DNA of 64,000 nt, taken from contig CAKJVC010000025.1 in NCBI GenBank assembly GCA_918026815.1, positions 62,001-126,000 on the forward strand. The letters run 5' to 3'. Numbering within the stretch: position 1 is the stretch's first letter; the number at the start of each line of letters is the position of its first letter. Made by a program: the position numbers and the translations under genes. The notes beneath the pieces were generated by a model, which was not told the DNA's origin, did not search any database, and saw only the letters and a program-made list of their open reading frames with translations. This DNA is from Chalara sp. BL73. Its lineage: Eukaryota > Ascomycota > Leotiomycetes > Helotiales. Shown piece after piece: positions 22,301-33,263 of the stretch.

Positions 22301-24765
22301 TGGTTCGCAAGAAGTCTCAGGTGGCAACTGTCACCTTCAATGGCCAGCTTTCCCAATTCCAAGCCGACGAGGAGGGTATTGCAGGAGGGCATCCACTCAC
22401 GACCGCAATGCAAAATGATCTCGCCGAAGTGTTATTGGGGTTGTTTGTGCCGTGGAACCAATTGCCGGCCCTCTCGCGACAATATGCAGCTGACTATGGG
22501 ACAACGGGAGATGCTTATACCAAGATTTGGAATATCGTGGAGCCAACACTTTCTCCACATAACCGCAACTTCGCAAGCAACATTGAACTCTTACGAAAGT
22601 CCAAGGAGGATAGTCGAATTGACGCTGCGCTCCGCAGAGCGATGAGCACGTTTGAGGATACTTTTGATCATGACCTTGATGATGAAGGAGCTGCCGATTT
22701 AGATTTCGACGTTGAAGAGCCTTTGGATATGTTGAATGAAGACTTCAGCACCGAGACTTTAATAGCGGCGTACCATTCGGTTGCAATGTCCTGGCGTAAA
22801 GAAAGTCTTATTGCTGGGCAACGTATTCCTACTTTATTGGGCGGCACGACTCCGGCTCGAGCCCTGCAGGTAGAAAACCTCCTCCCACTCGATATTTTTC
22901 GACTTAACACCTACGCTACTTCTGGCCTCAGATTCTTCCCCCCGGTTACACTACAACGCTGGGAGTTACAAATTAAGGGCCTTGTTAAGTTTGATGAGAT
23001 GGACGACGTAAGACTCGGAGATAGCCTCGCATATGACATGGACGATTTCAATCATGACATAGAAGATAGCGTCTTGCATCCTATTCTAACTTCACCAGTG
23101 AGCGCTACGAATGTGGCAGATCGACGGTCTCAAGTTGGCGACAACCCCACTGGCGCGAGTCTCACATTGCTCGTCAATGAAGATGTTCCTCTCAACGAAA
23201 AGCAGCGACTTGTGGTAGAAAGAGGGCTTTCAGGTGCGTTAGCTTGGGCGACCCACGCCTACGATGCCTCCAAGCGGGATCAGAAACTCCTCTACGTTGG
23301 AGGGGAAGGCGGAGTGGGCAAGAGCCAGATTATCAAAGCCATCGTTGCCGGCATGGACCTTATATGTCGCAAAGAAGAAGTCATTCTGATGGCACCGACA
23401 GGAGCAGCGGCGGATAACATCAGCGGTAACACGTATCATACAGCCCTCGGTATTAGCATTGCCAAAGCCCAGAAGACAACAGTGAGCTCTCGTGTCAGGA
23501 AGCTGTGGTCCAGAAAGACGGTCATGATCATCGATGAGGTTAGTATGACGGATTTAAGCATGCTGAGTACCATCAACAATCAGTGCAAGATTGCAAGGTC
23601 TCGCGATAGAAGCTCACCCGACCTCTTTGGTGGGCTGCCTATCGTTATCCTCATGGGAGACTTCCACCAATTCTCACCCGTTAGAGGCCCGGCGCTATGG
23701 AAGGAGCCAAGAACTGGCAACGACGAAGACGCGAACGGACGAATCATCTGGCACCAGTTCACGGACGTCATCATCCTAGACCAGCAGATGAGACAGGCAG
23801 AAGACCCTGCATTTCGGGATCTACTGGGTCGAGCGAGAGCGGCCACATTAACAGAAGATGACCTAGCGTTACTGAACAGCAAGACAACAACGTCCCTTCT
23901 TGCACCGGATTTGGAAATCGCAACCACTGTTGTTAAGCTTAATGTCCTTCGTCACCACGTTAATCGCCTTCAGATGGAACATTTTGCACGGACCCGATCC
24001 CAGAGGATTTACGTGTTCCCGGCGCTGCACAGCCGGGTCAGGACTACCGGTCCGTCCCGTTTGTACGCAGAGGACTTGCTGCAACAAACTGACCAAGGCA
24101 CTAGGATCCCTTTCCCGGGCCTTTTTCTGTACACCCCAGAAATGCCAGCTATACTCCTCACCAACATCTGCACTGCCCTAGGACAGGTAAATGGTGCGCG
24201 TGGTATTGCCTCAGGTATCGTTGTTGATCCAACCGGTATATCTCTGTACCATTCATGACATGGCACGCTACTAATTATGCGCCTATCAGCTGAGTTCTTC
24301 GAGATGGATGATCTGTACATTTTGTGCACAAAACCTCCAGCGTGTATTTTATTCCAGCGAGACAATTCAAAGCACTCTAAGTTCGACGGCCTCGATGCCA
24401 AGATCATCCCTGTCTTCCCATTAGAAAGGTCTATCACCGTCAAAGGCCAATCCGTACGAAGAAGACAGGTGCCTATGTGCCCTGCATTTAGCCTGACAGA
24501 TTACAAAGTGCAAGGATCGACGCTCACGACTGCCGTCCTTGATCTCAAACACGACCCAAGCGCTAAAGGTCAAGATGCTCACAAGAAATACTGTTCTAAC
24601 TACGTCCAACTATCACGACTCCGATCTTCAGAAGGACTCCATCTTCTACAATGCATTACTATGGAGGATCTCCGATTCCGCCCAGACGAGAGACTGCTCG
24701 TAGAAATGGAAAGGTTTAAGGGACTTGAGCTGGAAACGATAGCTAGATGGGGAGAGCAGAGTTAG
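19330..24765 (+). mobile_element. Helitron (coding core; termini not resolved)
   Basis: The span given is that of the Rep/helicase gene. A Helitron should extend to a 5' TC and a 3' CTRR preceded by a hairpin. Candidates are tctattaggc near 18853 on the left and GGCT...AGCC-tttCTAA near 24769-24797 on the right, but neither is strong, so the ends are left open. Confidence 0.8.
19330..24765 (+). CDS. Helitron Rep-helicase transposase
   Basis: One long exon (19330-24235) and a second (24290-24765), joined across a 54-nt GT..AG intron, give about 1790 residues. The N-terminal part has a Cys-rich segment (SVCCCCGRLV...CTACHG). The Helitron-like N domain follows, then the rolling-circle nuclease with the HUH motif in GRGMLHLHALVW (about residue 636) and the tyrosine pair in IYYVTNYATKDD (about residue 803). 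A PIF1-type helicase has GGEGGVGKSQ (about 1324), VMIIDEVSM (about 1398) and GDFHQFSPVRG; the last exon supplies SLTDYKVQGSTL and NYVQLSRLRSSEG. It nicks and unwinds DNA for peel-and-paste transposition. No stop or frameshift is seen, so it may be autonomous. Confidence 0.93.
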
Positions 24766-25198
24766 TTGTTTGGCTCGCTACAAATAGCCTTTCTAATTTT
24801 TTATCACCTTCCAGACACTTCTGCTCTTACGGCTACACTGATTCGCCAATATGATATTCGAACCCGATCAGCTCCTGACTATGCTGCCCAGTTACGAAAG
24901 CTGTCAAACATGAAACCGCAGGCCAGTTAATAAGCTTTATTTATCTGCCGAAAAAGGCAAATTTTAGTCCCTTCCAATGGCTAATGAATCTAATGACAAG
25001 GACATGGCTTTAAGATGAGGGGCATTCAAACTTAACATCTGAGCCTGCATGGCTCATAGAAAGGAAGATATTGCTTATTAATGAACGACACCTCTACTTC
25101 GAGATAAGTCATGTTCTTTAACCGATGCCACCGATGCCACTCTAGCCCGTCCTTCGAACCCTGGCTTTTATAAACCGAAATAAATCGCAGGAACTTCT
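24766..25198. other. 3' flank of the Helitron gene
   Basis: No gene is supported. Two small hairpins are present, GGCT(10 nt)AGCC at 24771-24788 and TGCC-gaaaaa-GGCA at 24942-24955, either of which could belong to the Helitron terminus. Neither has the standard spacing to a CTRR end. Confidence 0.35.
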
Positions 25199-25650
25199 AT
25201 GTCAAATTGTCTTCAAAGACACACCCATCATATATTTGGTCTTCCTTCCAACTCAAGCTCCCTCATTCTACTCACGCAAAAATTAAGAGGAGAACCATCT
25301 GAATACTTTGTTAAGGCAGCAAACGCCACGGCTCCCAATGATGCAAACCAGGTGCTCTACAAAATCGACTAGAATATCAATGTATCTGTAGCCTCACCGC
25401 CGCGTATCGACGACATAGACGACCCAGCTAGCCTCATGACCAGCATAGGTGATTCTTCATCCACTCACACCGCAACTGAACATTACCAACCCTAATCCAC
25501 CTTTTCTCTAGGTGGTTCGTCGCATTCCACTCATTCCATCCCACCAACTAGCCCCTTCAACTGGTCTTCAACGCCGAATACTAAATTAGGCCCATTTGTC
25601 CATAATGGCACAATAGCGGGGAAACGTGCGAGATCATTATGTAGCTTTTA
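25199..25650 (+). pseudogene. Small two-exon gene of unknown function with one stop codon
   Basis: From ATG 25199 the frame reads SSSLILLTQKLRGEPSEYFV and ATAPNDANQVLYKID, meets TAG at 25370-25372, and continues in frame as NINVSVASPPRIDDIDDPAS to a GTGATT..TCTAG intron (about 25448-25513). The second exon reads HSTHSIPPTSPFNW and GPFVHNGTIAGKRARSLCSF then TAA. Conserved frame and splice signals suggest a recently broken gene. The sequence is not a family I know. It lies directly downstream of the Helitron and could be cargo. Confidence 0.4.
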
Positions 25651-26372
25651 AACTTCCTCTTTTTATTAGCTGACCAGTAAAATATTAGCTGATCAGTAAA
25701 AAAGTAAGGCGGCAGGGAACGTTCGAACTCAATATTAGGTCAGAACTTAGATTTTAATGACATCGTGCCATTGAGCGCACTTCTTTCCTGTATATGCTTG
25801 CTTGATCGAATGAAGACAACATTCATCCGCCCGTTTCAGGGCATCGGCGCGCGGAGAGCGCGTTACCAGTAGGTATTGCTGTTTTGGGCCAAGAACCGAG
25901 TTTAAACGTAGCTAGAGTAGGCTTAGCGGATCTTCGACTGTGCCTGTGGGACTTGCTTCCCCGGCGTTAATGAAATTACTACTACTCCTACTACTACTGC
26001 CACCTTACAATATACACCTGTAATTCCTACGCTTCCACACCCTACCATTTCAACAGCTGGATTATTTTATAGGCTCAAAGTCCGACGCATGCAGATAATG
26101 AACCGATGAAACGAGGTACTTGAACGAATTCATTGTCTCTCAGGGTAGAAAGAAAAGCCTTCTAACTGAGGGTAGGCATGGGAACGAACACGTGAGGAAG
26201 GGAAGTAACTGATTCTGTCGCTATAATTCTTATCGAGAGGTCCTGAAAAAAGAAAACGAAAAATACAACTCATTTGGGCTCCAACCAAACACAAGAGAAC
26301 TGCGTGGAGAGTATTCGCTCAATGAACATGTAAAACTAGTCTAAGGTCGACAAAGCAAGAACAACTACTGGT
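25651..26372. other. Intergenic
   Basis: No supported gene. A trinucleotide tract, (act) repeats interrupted by cct, lies at about 25977-26000, and a paired word ttagctgaccagtaaaatattagctgatcagtaaa (shown by position 25666-25702) is a short tandem duplication. Confidence 0.5.
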
Positions 26373-28195
26373 CTAGTTCTGATGTGCCTCCTGTGCATAT
26401 TCGCTATCATGATAATTATACAGCCTATGGTGCATTGCCAGGTCCTGACATTGCGGGACCTGCATCTGAGATTGAATTCCATGACCTTGAGGCTGTCTAC
26501 GTGGAGAAGGGGTGTCATAAAGCGGAAGAGGCAGCATCGCTACACTCGTGAGTGGTGAACGCTGGAAAGGTGATTGAGCAGTGACGCTGACGCTGACACA
26601 ATGGGTTTTTGGGCCATGGCTCGCGTTCTTCATGTTGTATATATCCGTCGATGGATGTTGCCTACCACCCATGCCCTGTGGTGAGCTGTGGAAACTGGGA
26701 TGTTCTTGGCCAGAAGGTAGGGAAAGGGAGCCGACGTCTGGGAATGACCCGTGGGATGCGGATTCTGTTTGCTGTTCAAGCATTGAGTATTGGCGGGTGG
26801 ATATGGAACGAGAGCTTGATGATTGCTGGATGGAAATTGGTGCCTGCGGTAGCCGTAGGAGATGTTGTTGCGTCTCGCCGAACATTATGACGGAAGGGCT
26901 ATGAAGTGTATGGACCATGATTTGCTTCTCATCGTCCTCGTTTTTCATAGCTTCATATTCGCCTGCGTCATTAGTAGATATGCTTCGATCCCCGGACACT
27001 AATTGAACACAGGTGCTACCATCTTGAATTGCAGCAGTTAGTAAAGCTTTTGGTTCCCGTAAAGAATAAAATATACCAATCTCTCCATTCTTATACCGTT
27101 CCTCTTGCTTGGCCACCTCGAAGATCTCCTTAAAGAGCACTCGCTTGTTGGCATTGTTGATCTTCTCTTTGTCATTGAACCAGTGTGTGATGACTTCGAG
27201 CGCTGCATCCTCAAGCTTCTTCACGTTGAGACGCAGTTTCTGAACTGAGGGATGTTGTTGCTCATAGGTCTGGGTTACCATCCGCAAAAGATGCACAAGT
27301 AATCGTACCCGTTCTGTAAAATGTCAGAATAAACGACCCGATACGAACTACCATTACTCTTACGTGGCTTCAGAAGGTGATCGGGCTCTCTATGTGGAAC
27401 TCCCACTTTCCCATCTGGTCCAGGCTCTAGCGGCCACCATGACGGAGCGGAATCTGCACCCTTGGTATAAGGGAAATGCGTTTGCTTCTTCGGCTCAACT
27501 AATTTGACAAACGCCTTAGCTATAAGTTTACATGCATTCTGTTGCAAATCTTGGAATCTTTGGTAGTAGAACTTTTCCACCTCTAGCTCATCCCCGATCA
27601 CCAATTGCTGGTTTCCATGCGTCTGGGTTGGGCTGGCAGCCAGCTGCGGCCTTCTAGGTTGACCATAGGGCGGTGGCCGAGAACGATTTTCCTGTCCATT
27701 GCAACTGTGCCCAAACTCTTCTACCTTTGCCACAGACGGAGACTGTGGCCTCAATATACGTTGATTATCCGACAATGAACTGACACTGTACTCCTGGTGA
27801 CTGTAATGTCTATCATGTACAGCCACTAGCATCATCTCTTCAGCTTAATCCTAATTAAGAATAAGTACATGTACAAACCTCTCGATACTTTCTCCAAAGT
27901 CATCCGAAAGTTGCTGCGAAATTGATCATCGAAAATTCTCCTCTGGTACGGGGCTATTAGGCGGGAGCTATAAATCTTCTCTACGCCCTGTTCATCTACC
28001 ACGAAGAGAGCAAATTCTCGGACAGAGATGCCTGCCCATTCTTTCAAAGCAGTTTCCACCGGCTTAGTTCGTTACTTAAGGTTTATATGCATGTATAGAG
28101 TCAACACTTACAAGTACCCTCGCTGGAGGAGCAGGAGCAGGAGCTTTATGTCTTGGTGGGCAACCACCGTGTGGCAGGAAGGAGGATTGAGCCAT
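26373..28195 (-). CDS. YDR124W-like (DUF2841) fungal protein
   Basis: Start ATG at 28195-28193 opens MAQSSFLPHGGCPPRH. After a GTAAGT..CTAAG intron the frame continues VETALKEWAGISVREFALFV, IYSSRLIAPYQRRIFDDQF and, across a second intron near 27840-27880, to a linker and FYYQRFQDLQQNACKLIAKA, VEPKKQTHFPYTKGADSAPS and WWPLEPGPDGKVGVPHREPD. A third intron with clean GTAAGA..ACAG ends splices to RVRLLVHLLRMVTQTYEQQ. This helical block matches the fungal DUF2841/YDR124W-like family, also present in the subtelomeric hrmA-associated cluster of Aspergillus. The C-terminal 200 residues are low-complexity Ser/Gln/His/Pro. Function is unknown; a transcription-related or morphology role has been proposed for relatives. 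No lesion seen. Confidence 0.75.
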
Positions 28196-28199
28196 GGTA

Positions 28200-30656
28200 A
28201 TGATACGCGCACGAGAGTGGACCTGAGAAATAGCAGTGAAATGCGCAAACTGTGTTCGCTTATTAATGGTAATGACGTAAAATATGCGAAATGATGGCGC
28301 TGGATCGGGTGAACAAGATAATTACACACTATCAAAAAAAGTCATGCTGTGGACCAGGATGCAACACCAAGCTTCTAGTTCTGGCCGTCCTACGTACCAC
28401 CAAGTTCGTGGTTGATTAATAAAGATTGTGGTGAATGGTGGCTGGCTAGATCTGTGGAAGTATAAGAAATACGAGTTCTAGGCCATGCAAAAAGACAAAA
28501 ATGGAAGAAAAATGTAAAGACAATCAATCGGAGCAGCGGACAGAACGTACCATCCCACAGCAAAACGTTCAATTGCACTGTCTCTCTCTCTTTCTCTCTC
28601 TCCCCCCCTTTCCCACAAAAGATGAATAAGTATAAATCCAGGTTGAGAATGATATTGTGGTTGTTCTTCTGAGGCCGGCTACCCTTTTGTGAAATGGAGG
28701 AGGCAAGAATTGTAAAGTGGCGATGCCTGAAGATGCTAAGAGGGTGATGTTGGTTACTCAGAAGCCCTCGGTGATAAGAAAACATATAACAGCAGTAACA
28801 CAAAGTTAAGTGACCAAAAGGCTTGCATAGAGTTTAGAGCTCCGGTGGATGCCCTGACGATAGGTGTATGACAGGGTCGGCTGCGTGTAGGGAAATTACT
28901 GAATGTAGAGTAGAAAAGCATGAAATATAGAAGTCGTGTTCCTCGAGACGCCGACGCGGGAAGACTAGGTTCACGGCCCGGCGAGTAAAAAATCAAGATT
29001 ATGCACCGGCGTCATTTGTTGCACAGCACCCGGCAACAGATAATGTTGCAAGAAGAGGTGATAACTAGGCAAGTGAATTGTCGAAACTTGGTGTGTATAA
29101 AAAAATCTGAAGAAGGTGATGGCAGCACTTGCTAGAATCGATCTTAAGTCCACCAATTAGATAACGTTGCATGTTTCAACTGACCTAAATGTCGCGTGAT
29201 ATCGACCCGTGAAACAGCATTTCTCATTCATTCGTCAAATAAAAATCAATGGGGAAGCTTATAGAAAATGCCCAGATTTGTACTGCTGGGTAAGACTGCA
29301 ATCGTCATCAATGAACAGATTTGCTTTTGGGAGGTATCATCCGTCTTGAACCATCAAACTATAATCTAGCTTTGTCATCATGCCAAAGTAATTTGGGACC
29401 AAGTACAGCCTCTTCGATTTTTTCTTCTCCACCTCAGGCCTGGTTGGGATAAAAGCGTTCTTACGCGGTAAACGTAATTGGGATGCCGCAAGCCCGGCAC
29501 CTGTTGAGATACTACTAAAATCCAGAAGTTATCTGGCTGTAAATATTTTTAATCCAGCTTTAATACCAGGCTGGTTGAGGTCGTTCAAAGTAAGTGTGGA
29601 GCGTACAGCCTGTTTTGTTCAGACCTACCTTGAATTTCGCCACTGGTAGTACGCTAGGTTGCTTACATTCTTTGCACATTATTGAGCGCCGCAAGTATTT
29701 TATTTAGTTTATTTTTCAGATCGTCGAAGTTTCGAATCCATGCCGAAACGTTAGCAGTATTTCGTGGTGGTTGATGATAAGGATGTGGCCGAGGTCGATG
29801 CTGCGGAAGTCCGGAGGTATGAGTTTGGGTTGGTGTGCCCTCTAACCGCTAGTTTGCCCACGAAAACAAAGTCGCCTGGTCAGAGCCCTGTTGCGCGCGC
29901 GAGCATAAGTCAGTATCATTGTGCCAGACAATACTCCATGAGCTCCAAGGAAAAGTTAAAGGTAATGAAGAGCTCTTCAAAAATTCTCAAAGCAAGGGTT
30001 CGATGTCCCGAAAATACGAGTCCAGCATAATTAGTAGGAGAATGCATGCTGCTGACCCAAGCGATGAAAATCTTGGTCCACAGACGGAAACGTTGATCGG
30101 GAGAAATCCGTAGGTAGGGGAAAAGGATGGGGATTTCCGCACGGTTCTGCACGATAACGTGGCTTTTGCACCAGCAATCTCTGTTAGGACTCAAGAGCTT
30201 CCGTGCATTTTCAAGCTCTTCTGGATATTAGAAGTGCATGAGCCAGCCGACTTAAATGCAAGGGTTTTAAGAGCTGGCCGCGTAGTTGTGGCGCCATTAC
30301 GAGCAATTGATGGTTTGTTTATCTTGTTGAAGCTCAAAAATAAAGTTGGTGATAAGTGCGCACGAAGTAAAGGTAACCCTGTTAAGCCTAAAAGGGAACT
30401 TCGAGGGGTGTTCGTCATTGATCAGCTCGGCAGGCTGCTTGGGATGGGGCCTCGGATTGTGCCCAGCTCAAGGGCCCGGCGGAAGACGCTGTTTGAGACA
30501 TGTTCCATTAGCCTGTTCCTCCATATTTCCAAATGATACGGCGGTCATGACGTAACTCACACTTGGTATGTGCCTTGTACAACACTCCTCCAAAGACGAA
30601 CACATAAAAGATTGAACAAATTTCAATATTGCCTCCACCAGAAAAACAAGGCTGAT
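28200..30656. other. Long intergenic stretch
   Basis: No gene is supported in about 2.4 kb. The part nearest 28200-28800 is probably the 5' UTR and promoter of the DUF2841 gene and contains a pyrimidine tract at 28577-28612. Open frames at 29916-30536 on both strands lack any family motif or clear splice pattern. They may be remnants. Confidence 0.45.
28577..28612. repeat. CT-rich microsatellite
   Basis: A run of tctctctctc / tttctctctctcc / cccccc bases, 36 nt long. Read in the direction of the DUF2841 gene it is GA-rich. Such tracts are frequent near fungal promoters. Confidence 0.7.
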
Positions 30657-31245
30657 ATGAATGTAAGTCATTTTTGTTACCCGGCGTATTCCCTACGACT
30701 CACAACTCTTTCGATCTAATATTGAATACAAAACACAGTCCCTCTCGGCGGACGAACAACGAATCTTCCGCCTCTACGGCAAGCACCCCACCAACTCCGA
30801 CCATCTCAAAAAGTGCTTCGCCTCTGGAGACTACGCGCTTGCAAAGCAGGAGATGCGAGTTCGTTCGGCACAGAAAGTGTTAGCACTCTGCATCCTCTCC
30901 CAGAGAAAATCCCACATCTCTCTTCCCCTAGCGTAGGCATCGCAAGCCAAGGCGGTAGTGGCAATAGCAACCTTTATCTGGGAGTCGTTGGTTGTTCCTT
31001 AAGTGCATGTCCAGTTAAGCTGAGTAGCTTCTTGAATAGAGAGAGAAGTATTGATGAAGTGGATGATAAGAATACGGTGGATCCTGTGGAAAATGAAAAT
31101 ATTACTCAAGCACCTATCAAGGATAGTATTCCCATCGAAAATAGGCAAGCACTTCAGAGTTCTAGAGGTTTCTCGCATTTTAGAGACAATGGAGTTGTTC
31201 TATTACTGGAAGTTCTAACTACGCCAGAGCCGCGGCCATCGAATC

Positions 31246-31297
31246 CAACAGGGGTTGCAGTTACTCTTTGCGCACTGACCAACACCACCAAAACCGT
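31246..31297 (+). repeat. Left terminal inverted repeat of the Tc1-type element
   Basis: Fifty-two bases, identical to the reverse complement of 32649-32700. The following bases (aaatcg) no longer match. Confidence 0.92.
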
Positions 31298-31345
31298 AAA
31301 TCGTCAGAATCGTAAAATAGTAAACAAACTACTTCCACCTCAATT

Positions 31346-32614
31346 ATGGTACCACCAACGCGTAATAACCCATTTCGAACCCCATCACCAGAGCCTCTTA
31401 GTAATTCTGAAGCTACAACGCGAAGGAAGTGCAAATTCTTTGACGCACTTGCGCGAGATGGGGACACTAAGTCGCTGCGTAAAATTGCAGCTGAGTGCAA
31501 GATCTCTGAGTCTACTGGCCGATATTGGAAGACACAGTATGCAAGCTTAGGTTCAGAAGCAAGGAGGAGGACCAGACCAAGATCTTCTATACTTGGTCAC
31601 AAGTCTAAAGTCACTAAATCGACCTGCAAGATGCTTTGCTCTCCAACTCGAAATCCCGTCCGAAAGCAGCCGTACGAAATACAAATCGCGTGCCATAATA
31701 TACCTGTCAAGAAGCGTCAATTGCAGACTATGATGAAAAGGCACACCAATGGAGGCGGAAGATATAAATGCGCCTTTGTTAAAAAGGAGGTTTCCAAGAA
31801 AAACAAAGTCGATAGAACAGCTTATGGCGTAACTCACGTTTTTGACCCTCTTTTCGGATTTTTCGATCATATTGTTTATACAGATGAAGCGCATATAGAC
31901 CCGACGTCTCAGGCTCAGGGCTGCGTTACAAGAGAAAGAGGGAAGCGCGACGATCCAGAGAATATCGAAGAAAGCCCTCCGCTCAAGGGTGTTCGATTTC
32001 ACATTGCTGCGTGGATCAGTTGGTGGGGGAAAGCAGACAAACTACGCTTCTACAATGACGAGGAAGACAAGATCGAGCAGCCTCCTCTTCCCTTTAAGCC
32101 TCGACGTTCTAAATATCAGCCAGAGGAGGAATATCAGCGCTGTTTGGCCGAGTGGGAAGCTCTTAAGCCGCACGCACGCGAAGTCAAGGTACAGGGGAAT
32201 TCTATGACTCAAAAGTACTATGTAGAGAACCTCTTGCCTATATACGTCGACGCAGTTCAATCTATGCGCGATATCGATAATAAACCTTGGTTATTACAAG
32301 AGGATGGTGACCCTTCTCATGGTATGCGAAAGAAAGGCCTTGCGCAGGAGTATAAAAAGGCCCATAACGTTCAAAACCTCTCCCACCCAGCGCAGAGCCC
32401 TGATTTGAACCCAATCGAAGCTATTTGGTCTATTATAAAGCAACGATTACGCAACAGAATCTTTGATACAGAGGACGATATGAAAGAGGCTTTACAGGAG
32501 GAATGGGATAAAATCACTATGAAACAGATACGCGATCGTATTTCTGATATACCACGGAGGTGCGCGCAGTTGATTAAGTCAGGAGGAAAGCCAGTTAGAG
32601 GGAATAAGTGGTAA
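31346..32614 (+). CDS. Tc1-type transposase (DD37E spacing)
   Basis: The intact 422-residue protein opens with a helix-turn-helix region (SLRKIAAECKISESTGRYW). The catalytic core has HIVYTDEAHID (Asp180), WLLQEDGDPSHG (Asp320) and SPDLNPIEAIW (Glu358). From Asp320 to Glu358 there are 37 intervening residues, so this is DD37E rather than the DD34E of classic Tc1. A basic, Pro-rich insertion (FKPRRSKYQPEEEYQRCLAE) lies between the first two acidic residues. The gene has no intron. The protein would bind the 52-bp repeats and cut and paste the element. Confidence 0.9.
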   Translation: MVPPTRNNPFRTPSPEPLSNSEATTRRKCKFFDALARDGDTKSLRKIAAECKISESTGRYWKTQYASLGSEARRRTRPRSSILGHKSKVTKSTCKMLCSPTRNPVRKQPYEIQIACHNIPVKKRQLQTMMKRHTNGGGRYKCAFVKKEVSKKNKVDRTAYGVTHVFDPLFGFFDHIVYTDEAHIDPTSQAQGCVTRERGKRDDPENIEESPPLKGVRFHIAAWISWWGKADKLRFYNDEEDKIEQPPLPFKPRRSKYQPEEEYQRCLAEWEALKPHAREVKVQGNSMTQKYYVENLLPIYVDAVQSMRDIDNKPWLLQEDGDPSHGMRKKGLAQEYKKAHNVQNLSHPAQSPDLNPIEAIWSIIKQRLRNRIFDTEDDMKEALQEEWDKITMKQIRDRISDIPRRCAQLIKSGGKPVRGNKW

Positions 32615-32648
32615 TATTAGTGTATATAGACTCAAAAGCTTCAATTTG

Positions 32649-32700
32649 ACGGTTTTGGTGGTGTTGGTCAGTGCGCAAAGAGTAACTGCAACCCCTGTTG
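32649..32700 (-). repeat. Right terminal inverted repeat of the Tc1-type element
   Basis: Exact inverted copy of 31246-31297, ending AACCCCTGTTG, followed by AATCCA. Confidence 0.92.
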
Positions 32701-32795
32701 AATCCACCAAGGAACATGAGATTCGCCAACATCAGACTGCATTTATACATAGTGAAGTCGAAGGTTTGCTTGAAGGATGCTTAATCTGATGGGCA

Positions 32796-33263
32796 CATAA
32801 TTGGGGAATGTGATTTTTCATGCAGCTGGAAATTCGGAAGCGCGGTCGGCGGAGTCTTGGACAGGTTGGCTCTTGCGGAAACTAGTTTTCGCTTATTATT
32901 GCTTTTGGCTATTTGGTTCACGTACGTATATAAGGTTTGTTGCGAAAGGGTATTGATTTTGGAGGATGCAGGCTTTCAAATCGATGCTCGTTTGTATCTT
33001 GTCGAGTTAGTTAGCCAGGGACATATCATAGAGCGTTGAGAACGGACTGACTCAGACTGCTCGAAGCTGCTGTTGAATTGAGATAGCTTGAAAAGCCAGA
33101 ACTTCTATCATTCCTCCCTCAAGAGCAGGCTATACCAATAAGCCCCGAAACGCAAATAGACTTTAATTTTAGCGACTTGATGATGTTTCCACTTGTATGG
33201 CTAAAACAGTGCTAAATTTCTTGACAACCATCAAGAACAAATTCCAGCAGAACAAATTCGGTA
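32796..33263. other. Intergenic
   Basis: No supported gene. A 60-codon open frame at 32857-33039 has no recognised features. Confidence 0.45.

Larger units (their letters stand above)
31246..32700 (+). mobile_element. Tc1/mariner-type transposon, 1455 bp, perfect 52-bp inverted repeats
   Basis: The ends are 31246-31297 and 32649-32700. They are exact inverted copies over 52 bp, beginning CAACAGGGGTTGCAGTTACT and including TTTGCGCACTGACC. AATC occurs directly outside both ends (31242-31245 and 32701-32704). There is no flanking TA pair. Inside is one intact transposase gene. Identical ends and an open transposase mean a recent insertion. Confidence 0.9.
30657..32795 (+). pseudogene. Endosulfine (Igo1)-like gene, frameshifted and split by a transposon
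   Basis: ATG 30657 plus one codon is followed by a 76-nt GTAAGT..ACAG intron (30663-30738). The next exon reads SLSADEQRIFRLYGK and then CFASGDYALAK, which matches the endosulfine core (LYGK and FDSGDYAL, the PP2A-binding loop). A one-base loss near 30846 moves the rest into another frame: AGDASSFGTESV and LPEKIPHLSSPS, again typical. The linker between LYGK and SGDYA is shortened. A Tc1-type element sits at 31246-32700. Beyond it the flank continues with a possible tail in either of two frames up to about 32790. Endosulfines inhibit PP2A-B55 after Greatwall/Rim15 phosphorylation, controlling quiescence and mitosis. This is probably an extra, dead paralogue. Confidence 0.7.

Noticed and set aside
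19711..24609. Minus-strand and other-frame open stretches
   Set aside because: They are shadows of the Helitron Rep-helicase gene, whose motifs are unmistakable.
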